Assembly: GCA_964421355.1 (NCBI GenBank)
Contig: CAYQWX010000045.1
Coordinates: 1-16,580 of the forward strand
Length of the DNA stretch: 16,580 nucleotides
DNA from: JALTDM01 sp964421355
GTDB taxonomy: Bacteria > Bacteroidota > Bacteroidia > Bacteroidales > JALTDM01
Reading direction: 5' to 3'
The translations under genes were made by a program, and so were the position numbers. Shown in pieces: positions 1 through 8,000 of the stretch (position 1 is its first letter; each line of letters opens with the position of its first letter). Below the pieces are notes generated by a model. The model searched no databases and was not told the origin of the DNA. It worked only from the letters and a program-made list of their open reading frames with translations.

Positions 1-33
1 CACAATTTTAAGTATATTTAATTTTACTTTCAT
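1..33 (-). CDS. Possible start of a gene running off the left edge
   Basis: On the minus strand, just beyond the dnaE stop, there is an ATG at 33-31 followed by ten sense codons to the window edge (MKVKLNILKIV). A second in-frame ATG lies at 51-49. A TAATTTTG box at 57-64 sits close upstream. If it is a working -7 element, transcription would begin near the outer ATG, which favours the inner one. Eleven codons are too few to recognise a family or to prove coding. No -33 TTG is visible, so this could also be dnaE downstream sequence. Confidence 0.25.
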   Translation of the reverse strand, partial: MKVKLNILKIV

Positions 34-56
34 TGCAATACAATTTTTCATTTATC

Positions 57-64
57 CAAAATTA
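57..64 (-). promoter_or_regulatory. Candidate Bacteroidota -7 element (TAATTTTG)
   Basis: The minus strand reads TAATTTTG, a match to the Bacteroidota -7 consensus TAnnTTTG, in the short gap after the dnaE stop and upstream of a possible gene start at 33 or 51. No TTG occurs on this strand at the expected 17-23 bp spacing, so only half of the promoter is supported. In such AT-rich DNA the motif can arise by chance. Confidence 0.3.
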
Positions 65-72
65 AATATTTT

Positions 73-3000
73 TTACTTGACTACATATTTTACATTAAAC
101 TTTTCTTGTATTGTCTTCAATTCTTTTAATAATTCCGTAGTGAGAGCAGGCATGATAGTCTTACTTTCCATTTTTATTTTTTCCTTGTTTTCATCAAAAA
201 ATATAAATGATAATAGATTTTTGCCTTTGGGTTGTTTTTTTATTATTTCTAAAGATTCTATCATCTCTTCGTCTATTAGTTGTATAGGAATATAAATTGA
301 AATATTTTTTGATTGTGAATAAATAAATTTTTCTATTGGTATTATGCTGTCAATTACTACTCTTGCACTTTCTACTCCTTTATTGTTTTTTGAATTTTCT
401 ATATGTAATTTTATATGTACAACTTTTTCTAATATATGTTCGGGATTTTCAACGTTTAATTTATCTAAATCTCTAAAAATAGGTAATGAATATTTAGTAA
501 AATAATCTTCCAATTCCAGCATTAAATATTTGTTTCCGCTTTTTGTTTTTTTGAATTTTCCAGATATAACAAATGTAAACAAGGAGAGAGACTTCCCCTT
601 GTGTTCTTCTGCTTCCGCCAACATTTCTAAAGAACCTACGGTAAAATGTTCAACAATCTCCTTGTATTGGTCTAATGGGTGTCCCGATAGATAAAGACCT
701 GTTCTTTTAGCTTCTTTTCCCAATTGTTGTACCCTTGATGTTTTTTCGCAATTGTTATCAACGGGAACTTCAGGTCGGGGAACATAATTTGCAGAACTGT
801 CGGACCCGAATAATGAATTTTCACTACTTTTTTTAGCCTTTACATAACTATTGCTATAATCTATAAGAGCTTCTATAAAAGTCTTTTCCAAAGAGTTATT
901 GTGATTATTTTTTACATTGCAAAAATATTTGTATCGTGGAATGCCAAAGCCGTCTAATGCTCCTGCCTCTACCAATGCTTCCAAATTCTTTTTGTTTACC
1001 ACTTGCACTTTCACCCTTTCTACAAAATCATAAATATCTTTAAACTTTCCACCTGCTTCTCGTTGAGCGATAATTTCTTTTGCTGCATTTTCTCCTACAT
1101 CTTTTATTGCCAATAATCCAAACCGTATTTCATTTTTGTCATTTAGCGAAAATTTTTCACTACTCTCATTTACATCAGGACCTAATACTTTTACTCCCAG
1201 ATGTTTTGCATCACTTATAAACTTTTTTATTTCATCGGTGTCTTTTGTGTTGTTAAATAAAGCAATGTAATATTCGTGGGGATAATGTGCCTTGAGATAC
1301 GCAGTTTGATAAGCTACATAGGCATAACAAGTAGAGTGTGATTTGTTGAAAGCGTATTGAGCAAAAGCTTCCCAGTCATTCCATATTTTTTCTAATATTT
1401 CTTTTTTGTGTCCATTTTTCATTGCTCCGCTCATAAAATCCTCTTTCAACTTTTCCATTATATCTTTTTTCTTTTTCCCCATTGCTTTACGGAGCTTGTC
1501 TGCTTGTCCCTTTGAAAATCCTGCTAACTTTTGAGAAAGCAACATTACTTGTTCTTGATATACCGTAATTCCATAAGTCTCTTTTAAGATACCTTCCATT
1601 TCAGGAATGGTATAAGTAATTTTTTCTTTGCCAAATTTTCTGTTTATATAATTGGGAATATATTCCATAGGTCCTGGACGATAAAGAGCATTCATTGCTA
1701 TAAGGTCTTCAAATCTGTCAGGTTTCAATTGTTTGAGGTAGCGACGCATACCTTCACTTTCAAACTGAAATATTCCAATTGTATTACCTTGGCTAAATAG
1801 TTTATAAGTTTCTTTGTCGTTAAAAGGTATGTTGTCAATATCTAAGTTAGGATTTTTTTTCTTTGCCAAATTCACAGCTTGTTTTATGATAGAAAGTGTT
1901 TTTAGTCCAAGAAAATCCATTTTTAGCATACCACAAGCTTCTGCATCAGGCCCCTCAAACTGAGTTACATTAAGCACTGCATCTTCTGTTTTCATTAAAG
2001 GGATATATTCACTCAAATCATCTTTACCTATTATTACTCCACACGCATGAATACCTGTTTGTCTTACCGAACCCTCCAATTTTTCTGCAATTTCCAATAC
2101 TTTTGCAACTTCTTCCGATTCTTTCTTTTCTTTTTTAAATTCCGGTACTTTTTTTATAGACTTACTACTTCCCACCATTTTTGCCAATTGGTCTGCCTTG
2201 GACAACGGGAGTTTACGTACTCGTGCTACATCCCTTATTGCCATCTTTGCTGCCATTGTACCAAAAGTAACCAAGTGTGCTACATTGAATTTTCCATATT
2301 TATCTGCAACATATTGCAATACTTTATCGCGTCCTTCATCATCAAAATCAACATCTATATCAGGTAAACTTATTCTTTCTGGATTTAAAAATCTTTCAAA
2401 TAGCAAACCATATCGTATTGGGTCTATTTGTGTTATTTCCAAACAATAAGACACAACACTTCCTGCGGCACTTCCTCTGCCGGGACCTACGGAAACACCT
2501 ATTTCTCTGGCTTTGTGAATAAAATCCCACACTATAATAAAATAACCGGGAAATCCCATTTTAATTATGGTATCTAACTCAAACTGAATGCGTTCCTTTG
2601 CTTCTTCCTGTACAGGGTCTCCATATCTTTTTTTTGCTCCTTCCCATACCAAATGAGTTAAATATTCCGCATCATCACTAAAGCCTTCAGGCAACTTATA
2701 TACCGGCATTATTGGCTTGTGATTCAATTCGTATATTTCTACTTTTTCTACTATCTCTTGTGTGTTTTCAAGAGCTTCAGGAATATCTCCAAAAAGCTCC
2801 AACATTTCATCTGCAGATTTTAAGTATTCTTGTTGAGTATATTTTAACCTTTTTTCATCATCAATATCAGAGCCTGTATTTATTGCTATTAGGTGGTCGT
2901 GTGCTTCTGCATCTTCTTTTGATGCAAAATGCACATCATTAGTAGCAATTACTTTTATTTCAAGTTTTTTAGCAATTTCTATAAGATGCTTATTTACAAT

Positions 3001-3576
3001 CTTTTGTTTTTCATAGACTTCTTCATTTTTGCCTGGCACTTCGGAAGGATGGAGCATTAGTTCCAAATAAAAATCTTTGCCAAATAGATCTTTGTACTTT
3101 TGGGCAAGTTCTTCTGCTTTGTCCAAATCTTTTTGTAAAATTGCTTGTGGTATTTCTCCTGCCAAACAAGCGGAGCTTGCAATAAGTCCTTCGTGATATT
3201 TATAGAGTAATTCCCAATCTATACGGGGTTTATAATACATTCCTTCCAAGTATCCTGCTGACACTAATTTTATTAAATTATGATATCCTTTTTCATTTTT
3301 TGCAAGTAAAATAAGGTGATAGTATTCTTTTTGTCCTTTTATTCGTTCTCGTTTATGTCTGTCTTGTGCAAGATATACTTCACAGCCCAATATTGGCTTA
3401 ATGTTATGTTTTTGTGCGGCATCATGAAATTTTTTTATGCCGAACATATTGCCATGATCGGTTAGAGCCAAAGCTTCCATTCCGTTTTCAATTGCTTTTT
3501 GCACAAGGGTTTCGGGAGATGCTGCACCATCCAAGATAGAATAGTAGCTATGGACATGTAAGTGAGTAAATTTCAT
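73..3576 (-). CDS. dnaE: DNA polymerase III alpha subunit (DnaE1 type)
   Basis: This is the catalytic subunit of the replicative polymerase. The 1167 residues are close to the roughly 1160 of the E. coli protein. The order is: PHP domain (about 1-240); polymerase palm with the PDIDVDF motif at 405-411 carrying two catalytic aspartates and the third (D554) in KMDFLGL; fingers (about 590-800) with ALYRPGP and YAFNKSHS; helix-hairpin-helix region (about 825-875); and an OB fold (about 995-1075). A clamp-binding peptide, ENSLF, sits at 919-923, where E. coli has its internal beta-binding motif. The PHP metal ligands are all present: H7, H9, D16, H41, E66, H87, C137, D214 and H216. E. coli DnaE has lost some of these, while mycobacterial DnaE1 keeps them and proofreads with this domain. 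The start is the first ATG, matches the family N-terminus (HLHVHS), and lies 26 bp downstream of a -7 box. The gene appears intact. Confidence 0.98.
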   Translation of the reverse strand: MKFTHLHVHSYYSILDGAASPETLVQKAIENGMEALALTDHGNMFGIKKFHDAAQKHNIKPILGCEVYLAQDRHKRERIKGQKEYYHLILLAKNEKGYHNLIKLVSAGYLEGMYYKPRIDWELLYKYHEGLIASSACLAGEIPQAILQKDLDKAEELAQKYKDLFGKDFYLELMLHPSEVPGKNEEVYEKQKIVNKHLIEIAKKLEIKVIATNDVHFASKEDAEAHDHLIAINTGSDIDDEKRLKYTQQEYLKSADEMLELFGDIPEALENTQEIVEKVEIYELNHKPIMPVYKLPEGFSDDAEYLTHLVWEGAKKRYGDPVQEEAKERIQFELDTIIKMGFPGYFIIVWDFIHKAREIGVSVGPGRGSAAGSVVSYCLEITQIDPIRYGLLFERFLNPERISLPDIDVDFDDEGRDKVLQYVADKYGKFNVAHLVTFGTMAAKMAIRDVARVRKLPLSKADQLAKMVGSSKSIKKVPEFKKEKKESEEVAKVLEIAEKLEGSVRQTGIHACGVIIGKDDLSEYIPLMKTEDAVLNVTQFEGPDAEACGMLKMDFLGLKTLSIIKQAVNLAKKKNPNLDIDNIPFNDKETYKLFSQGNTIGIFQFESEGMRRYLKQLKPDRFEDLIAMNALYRPGPMEYIPNYINRKFGKEKITYTIPEMEGILKETYGITVYQEQVMLLSQKLAGFSKGQADKLRKAMGKKKKDIMEKLKEDFMSGAMKNGHKKEILEKIWNDWEAFAQYAFNKSHSTCYAYVAYQTAYLKAHYPHEYYIALFNNTKDTDEIKKFISDAKHLGVKVLGPDVNESSEKFSLNDKNEIRFGLLAIKDVGENAAKEIIAQREAGGKFKDIYDFVERVKVQVVNKKNLEALVEAGALDGFGIPRYKYFCNVKNNHNNSLEKTFIEALIDYSNSYVKAKKSSENSLFGSDSSANYVPRPEVPVDNNCEKTSRVQQLGKEAKRTGLYLSGHPLDQYKEIVEHFTVGSLEMLAEAEEHKGKSLSLFTFVISGKFKKTKSGNKYLMLELEDYFTKYSLPIFRDLDKLNVENPEHILEKVVHIKLHIENSKNNKGVESARVVIDSIIPIEKFIYSQSKNISIYIPIQLIDEEMIESLEIIKKQPKGKNLLSFIFFDENKEKIKMESKTIMPALTTELLKELKTIQEKFNVKYVVK

Positions 3577-3602
3577 TGCACAATATTTTTAATCTTCACT
3601 TA

Positions 3603-3610
3603 CAAATATA
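3603..3610 (-). promoter_or_regulatory. Probable dnaE promoter -7 element (TATATTTG)
   Basis: The minus strand reads TATATTTG, an exact match to TAnnTTTG, 26 bp before the dnaE ATG. This would give a leader of about 20 nt. A TTG (in TTTTGACA) lies upstream at 3625-3627, but the spacing of 14 bp is shorter than the usual 17-23, so the -33 assignment is weak. Confidence 0.5.
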
Positions 3611-3665
3611 AGAATAAAGTTTGTCAAAAGATGTCTGAATTAAAATTTACAGTAAATAAAAAGTT

Positions 3666-3673
3666 TAACTTTG
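3666..3673 (+). promoter_or_regulatory. Candidate -7 element (TAACTTTG) before the structured gap element
   Basis: TAACTTTG matches TAnnTTTG on the plus strand and lies 20 bp before the inverted-repeat structure starting at 3694. A transcript would begin near 3679 and run into that structure. No TTG is found at proper spacing upstream, so the assignment depends on the -7 box and its position only. Confidence 0.3.
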
Positions 3674-3683
3674 CAGGCAGGTT

Positions 3684-3773
3684 TTAATACTGAAATAAAG
3701 ACCACATTGTAAAAAAGATGGTAAGCAATATTACTACTACTGCTATTATTATGTCGATAATATATTTAAACAT
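3684..3773 (-). CDS. Possible 29-residue single-span membrane peptide
   Basis: The minus strand has an ATG at 3773-3771 and a TAA at 3686-3684. The 29 residues begin MFKYIID and continue into a long hydrophobic stretch (IIIAVVVILLTIFF) before a polar end (SLFQY), the profile of a one-helix membrane peptide. It lies about 107 bp upstream of dnaE on the same strand, inside the inverted repeat 3694-3802. No good -7 box is visible upstream on this strand. AT-rich DNA readily encodes hydrophobic residues by chance, so coding is only a possibility. Confidence 0.25.
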   Translation of the reverse strand: MFKYIIDIIIAVVVILLTIFFTMWSLFQY

Positions 3774-3802
3774 GCACCATCTCATTTTTTAAGGTCTTTA
3801 TT
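3694..3802. repeat. Imperfect inverted repeat in the dnaE-rplU gap
   Basis: The outer arms AATAAAGACC (3694-3703) and GGTCTTTATT (3793-3802) are perfect 10-bp complements, 89 bp apart. Moving inward, an A run opposes a T run, and GATGG (3717-3721) opposes CCATC (3777-3781). In total about 22 pairs can form. No direct repeat flanks the arms, which argues against a recent transposition product. Confidence 0.65.
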
Positions 3803-3876
3803 ATTTAGACTTTTTTAAAAAGGATAAAGTTGCTTGTAAATAAGATTTTTATGCAAAAATTTTTCCTAAAAAAGGA

Positions 3877-3903
3877 TTGTTAATAAAAAAAATTGTATTT
3901 TTG
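3877..3903 (+). promoter_or_regulatory. Probable rplU-rpmA promoter (TTG, 16 bp, TATTTTTG)
   Basis: A TTG at 3877-3879 and a TATTTTTG box at 3896-3903 (matching TAnnTTTG) are separated by 16 bp, one short of the usual Bacteroidota range of 17-23. The -7 box ends 44 bp before the rplU ATG, giving a leader of about 40 nt. As elsewhere here, no Shine-Dalgarno sequence precedes the start; the leader is A/T-rich. Confidence 0.55.
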
Positions 3904-3947
3904 CAGTTCCAAAAATTGAATGGTAATCTTGTGAAAATTTTAAAATA

Positions 3948-4259
3948 ATGTATGCAATAGTAGATATAGCAGGGCAACAAATGAAAATTGAAAAGGGACA
4001 AAAATTATTTGTAAACCGTTTGGAAGCAGAAGAAGGTTCATCCGTAACCTTTGATAAAGTCTATCTAATAGATAATGACGGCTCTGTAAAAGTAGGTGCT
4101 CCTTTTGTAGATGGAGCAAAAGTAAATGCAAAAGTAATTGCTCACTTAAAAGGGGATAAGGTAATGGTATTTAAAAAGAAAAGAAGAAAAGGCTACAAAG
4201 TGAAAAATGGATTTAGACCTTATCTTACACAAATTGAAATTGAAAATATTGAAAATTAA
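3948..4259 (+). CDS. rplU: 50S ribosomal protein L21
   Basis: This large-subunit ribosomal protein binds 23S rRNA (known for the family). The 103 residues equal the usual bacterial length. The family N-terminus (MYAIVDIAGQQMKIEKGQ) and the basic C-terminal signature (KKKRRKGYKVKNGFRP, about 76-91) are both clear, the latter being the RNA-contacting segment. It is the first gene of a two-gene operon with rpmA, which starts 14 bp downstream, the common bacterial arrangement. It is divergent from dnaE and has its own probable promoter at 3877-3903. Intact. Confidence 0.98.
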   Translation: MYAIVDIAGQQMKIEKGQKLFVNRLEAEEGSSVTFDKVYLIDNDGSVKVGAPFVDGAKVNAKVIAHLKGDKVMVFKKKRRKGYKVKNGFRPYLTQIEIENIEN

Positions 4260-4273
4260 AAAATCTTTTAGTT

Positions 4274-4540
4274 ATGGCTCATAAAAAAGGTGTCGGCAGT
4301 TCTCGTAACGGTAGAGAATCAGAAAGCAAACGTTTAGGCGTAAAAAAATATGGTGGTGAATTTGTAAAAGCCGGTAATATTATAGTTCGACAAAGAGGGA
4401 CACAGCATCATCCCGGCGAAAATGTAGGTATGGGAAAAGATCATACTATTTTTGCGTTGATTGATGGATATGTAGAGTTTAAGAAGAAAAGAAACAATAG
4501 ATCTTTTGTGTCGGTAAAACCAGCAGAAGATAAAAATTAA
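4274..4540 (+). CDS. rpmA: 50S ribosomal protein L27
   Basis: This ribosomal protein's flexible N-terminus reaches the peptidyl transferase centre (family knowledge). The 88 residues show the full signature: MAHKKGVGSSRNGRES at the start, then KRLGVKKYGGEFVKAGNIIVRQRG and HPGENVGMGKDHTIFAL. The start is set by MAHKKG. There is no Firmicutes-type N-terminal extension requiring cleavage. It is co-transcribed with rplU, and a strong hairpin terminator begins 27 bp after the stop. Intact. Confidence 0.98.
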   Translation: MAHKKGVGSSRNGRESESKRLGVKKYGGEFVKAGNIIVRQRGTQHHPGENVGMGKDHTIFALIDGYVEFKKKRNNRSFVSVKPAEDKN

Positions 4541-4566
4541 ATTTTGGTACTTTTATAAATACTATG

Positions 4567-4597
4567 AAAAGCCGTTTCTTTTTAGAGCGGCTTTTTT
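4567..4597 (+). terminator. Intrinsic terminator of rplU-rpmA, probably bidirectional
   Basis: AAAAGCCG (4567-4574) pairs with CGGCTTTT (4588-4595) around a 13-nt loop, and the plus strand continues as a T run to 4597. It lies between the convergent rpmA and the minus-strand gene ending at 4600. The A run on the left gives a shorter T tract on the minus strand, so the same hairpin can stop transcripts from both sides. Confidence 0.9.
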
Positions 4598-4599
4598 CA

Positions 4600-5040
4600 T
4601 TACAAATCTCCTTTTATGTATTTGGATAGTTTTTCACTAAATTGCAATTGTTGTACTCGCCATTTCTTATTAGGTTTATACATAGTGAAAATAAAAAGAA
4701 GTGGTTGTCTATCATAGTGTGCTAAATAATAAAGAACTACATAATTATTCCCAACCTTTTTTTCGTCTATAAGTTCGTAGCCATAATTTTTGCCTAATAA
4801 AACAATGATGTTTTTTAATTCGTTTTTTATCTTCAAGTTATTTGCAAGTTTTAATCTTAAATATTCATTTGTTGTAAAAAGAAAATCTATTGCTTTGTCA
4901 CTACCTTTTTCTTTCAATATTTCCATAAATTTTTCAGGGAGTAACCTATAACTGATACTATCTTGGTATGTGGCAAAAATTTTTACTGGAAATAAAAATG
5001 ATATACTACAAACGATAATTACAACAAATTTTTTGTTCAT
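4600..5040 (-). CDS. Small exported protein of unknown function (third gene of the adhesin operon)
   Basis: The family is not recognised. The 146 residues begin with a signal peptide (MNKK, then a hydrophobic stretch to about 17, likely cleavage near IFA at 21-23). The mature part is a helical half (about 33-82, with LPEKFMEILKEKGSDKAIDFLF) followed by a beta-rich half (about 86-135) containing GYELIDEKKVGNNYVVLYYLAHY and ending in NKKWRVQQLQF. This helix-then-strand plan is reminiscent of small NTF2-like secreted proteins, but that is only an impression. It starts 7 bp after the stop of the large T9SS cargo gene on the same strand, so co-expression is likely. It has no lipobox and no T9SS sorting domain. 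It ends at the shared terminator. Confidence 0.85.
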   Translation of the reverse strand: MNKKFVVIIVCSISFLFPVKIFATYQDSISYRLLPEKFMEILKEKGSDKAIDFLFTTNEYLRLKLANNLKIKNELKNIIVLLGKNYGYELIDEKKVGNNYVVLYYLAHYDRQPLLFIFTMYKPNKKWRVQQLQFSEKLSKYIKGDL

Positions 5041-5047
5041 GATTTTA

Positions 5048-8000
5048 TTACCTAACTAATATAACATCCCCACTATAAGTATGGAATTTTCCCGCTTTAT
5101 CATAAAATTCCACATGCCATTTATATGTGCCAACTTCTGCTTTTTTACCATTATATGTTCCATCCCATCCTTTGTGTATGTCTGAGCTTTGGAAAATGAG
5201 TTCTCCCCATCTGTTAAATATGGTCAAATTAAATGTACTATTATCTATGTTTACTCCTTTTACTATAAATATATCATTTACCCCGTCATTATCAGGAGTA
5301 AATGCCGTAGGAGCCCAAAATGTATAAAACTTTTCTACTTCAAGTGTTTTAATTGCTGTGTCTTTACATTCATAATTATTATAAGCAACAAGTGTTACAG
5401 CATATTGTGAATTTAAGAAACTAAACGAGTGAACAGGATTTTCTTGCAATGAAGAATCACCATCTCCAAAATTCCAAAAATAGTAAGATGCTCCTGTGGA
5501 CATATTTATGAAATGTATTTGATTTTGAGTTAATTGTATCAAAGCGGGATCTGCTAAAAATTCCGCATGAGGAGTTGGGTATATGGTTATTAAATCAGGA
5601 GCAGTTTCTTTTATTGGGCAGCCATCATCTGTTTGGGAATATAATGTAACACTGTATGTTCCACTTTCTGTATAAGTGTGGGTTACATTTTGGGTAGATG
5701 AATGTAATGCTCCTGTTTGATCTCCAAATTCCCAATTATAGTCCAAATTAGGAATAAAATTATTTATGTGGAAAGTAACATTAAGAGGAGGACAACCTTT
5801 TGTGGTATCAGGAGAGAATCCTAATACAGGTACATTTAATATATATATAGATGTGTCTATGATAAATTCAGGAGTACTACATTCGTCGTCCACTACAACA
5901 TGTAAATGTCTATTACCTGCCATTGTTCCTGTCTGTATGGAATACGGAACATTTATTTCTGTAGAATCAAGATAATAATGATACATGCCATTGCCTCCTG
6001 ATGCCACAATATTCATTTCTACTAAATCTCCGGGACAAACTGTGTCATCACTTAAAGTCAATTCTACATTAAGAGGAGGATATACATATACGGTTGTGTT
6101 ATTAGGTGTGTATGTACAACCATTTATATCTGTTACGGTTACATTATATTCCGTGGTAGTATCAGGATTTACATATATTGTATCTAAAGTCATTCCATTG
6201 TTCCATTGATATTGGTATGGATAGGTTCCTCCTGTGGCAGATACCCATATTTGAGCTTCTTCTCCTATACATATTTGTTGAGGAGATGTTACATCTGCAT
6301 ATAATGGTTCGGGTTCTGTTACTGTATATTCATCTTCAAATTTACATCCATTATTATCTGTTACCGTAACGGAATAATTTCCTGCAGTTAATCCTTCATA
6401 CACAACATTTTGAGCACCTGTGTTCCACAATGTAGAATAAGGAGGTGTGCCACCTGTTATTGTCAAGGTAATGGACCCGTTGTATTCGCTATGACATCTT
6501 ACATTTTCTACTTCTCCCATTACCATTAATGGCTCGTCAGGTTCATTTATAGTAACGGAGTCTATAATTACGCAGCCATAATGATCCGTTACTGTTACAG
6601 AATAATTTCCAGCAGGGATATTATGTAAATCTTCTACGGTATTTCCTGTATTCCATAAATAATGATATGGAGGCACTCCTCCCGTTACTGTTAAATCTAT
6701 ACTTCCTGTACTTTCTCCATGACAAAGTACATCATGCCCAACAATCTGAGTTTGTAAAGGAGCGTCTGGAGCATCTACATAATATGAGCCGAAATACTGA
6801 CATCCATGCTCATCTGTAATAGTTACTCTGTATCCATTTTCAGTAAGGTCATATATGTTTTGAGTAGTATCTCCTGTAGACCATTGATATGTATATGGTG
6901 GTGTACCTCCGGATACTTCTATTTCTATATATCCATCATTACCTCCATAACAACTTACATTGTGTATAGTATCTTCTACGGTTATAGGTTCGGGCTCTGT
7001 TATTTGTTGGGATATATTTTCTGTACATCCGTGACTATCTATTACAGTTACCGTATAATTGCCTGCTGGTAATAAATTTACATCTTCTGTTGTTTCTCCA
7101 TTATTCCACAAATAACTATAGGGTGGTGTGCCTCCTGATACTTCAAGGTTTATGTAGCCGTCACTTCCTCCATTACAACTTACATTATGTATAGAGTCTA
7201 TACTTAACATAAGCATTGTATCAGGCTGGATGATATCCAGATCAACTTCTTTAGTACATCCTACAGCATCAGTTACAAATAATGTATAGTTTCCTGCAGG
7301 AACATTACTTATATCTTCTGTATTTACATTTAGCGGTTCCCAGTGATATGTATATGGAGGAGTTCCACCTGATACTGTGATATCTATTGCTCCCGTACTA
7401 TCACCATAACATAATACATCGGTAATGTCATAATCAACAATTATTGGAGGGTCTAATTCTACTATATCATATTCTGCATTCAGAGAACAACCATTTACAT
7501 CACTTATTGTAACGTAATAAGTGCCTGCACCTACATTATATAAAGTATCTGTGTGGTTATTAGTAGTATGTGTAACTCCATTTGACCAAGAATAAGTAAA
7601 TGGAGGAGTACCATTTTCTATTTGTACTACTAAATATCCTGAAGAATCACCTGCACATTGAACATCTTGATCAGTAGTATCAACAATAGCAATTTCAGGA
7701 TTTGGTATCATTGTTACGGGGTCTATTGTTGTGTCAGGGAATCCTTCAAGCTCCCAAGTATTATTATACCATGTAATAGGGATGTAGCCTAATGGATATT
7801 GTTCATCAATAAGTGGTCCTATATGATATGCCCATTTAAGTCCTATAAGATCTATTTGTGGAGTATCTACACCAGGAATAAGGTATGGTCGGGAACAAAT
7901 ATATGTACTTCCCTCATGGTTGTTCGGTTTTGATGCGGTATCAATATTATAAGATGTAGAAGGAATAGATAAAGAAGAATCTATAATATTAGACAATGGA

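Larger units (their letters stand above)
3679..3816 (+). ncRNA. Candidate small structured RNA
   Basis: This span runs from a predicted start about 6 nt after the TAACTTTG box to a run of six T at 3811-3816. It can fold into a rod: 10 bp (3694-3703 with 3793-3802), an asymmetric internal loop, 7 bp (3710-3716 with 3785-3791), a 3-nt bulge, and 5 bp (3717-3721 with 3777-3781), closing a loop of about 55 nt. A small GTCT/AGAC hairpin (3794-3797 with 3807-3810) abuts the T run and could act as a weak terminator. I do not recognise it as a known RNA family, and the inner stem is mostly A-T pairs. The alternatives are a short peptide gene on the opposite strand or no function. Confidence 0.3.

Noticed and set aside
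2047..2449. Plus-strand open frames inside dnaE
   Set aside because: They lie fully opposite the conserved polymerase palm coding sequence, have low-complexity Cys/Phe/Tyr-rich products, and no promoter or family match.
3694..3802. Inverted repeat as the ends of a miniature transposable element
   Set aside because: The arms are only 10 bp, no target-site duplication flanks them, and no second copy occurs in the window. A folded RNA or chance structure fits better.
6400..7400. Recurring GGAGG...CCTCC-type short inverted repeats, looking like regularly spaced hairpins or a CRISPR-like array
   Set aside because: They are the codons of the conserved GGTPPY core of each SprB repeat (two Gly and two Pro codons side by side), at irregular 75-82 codon spacing and with diverged sequence. 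The protein repeat explains them.
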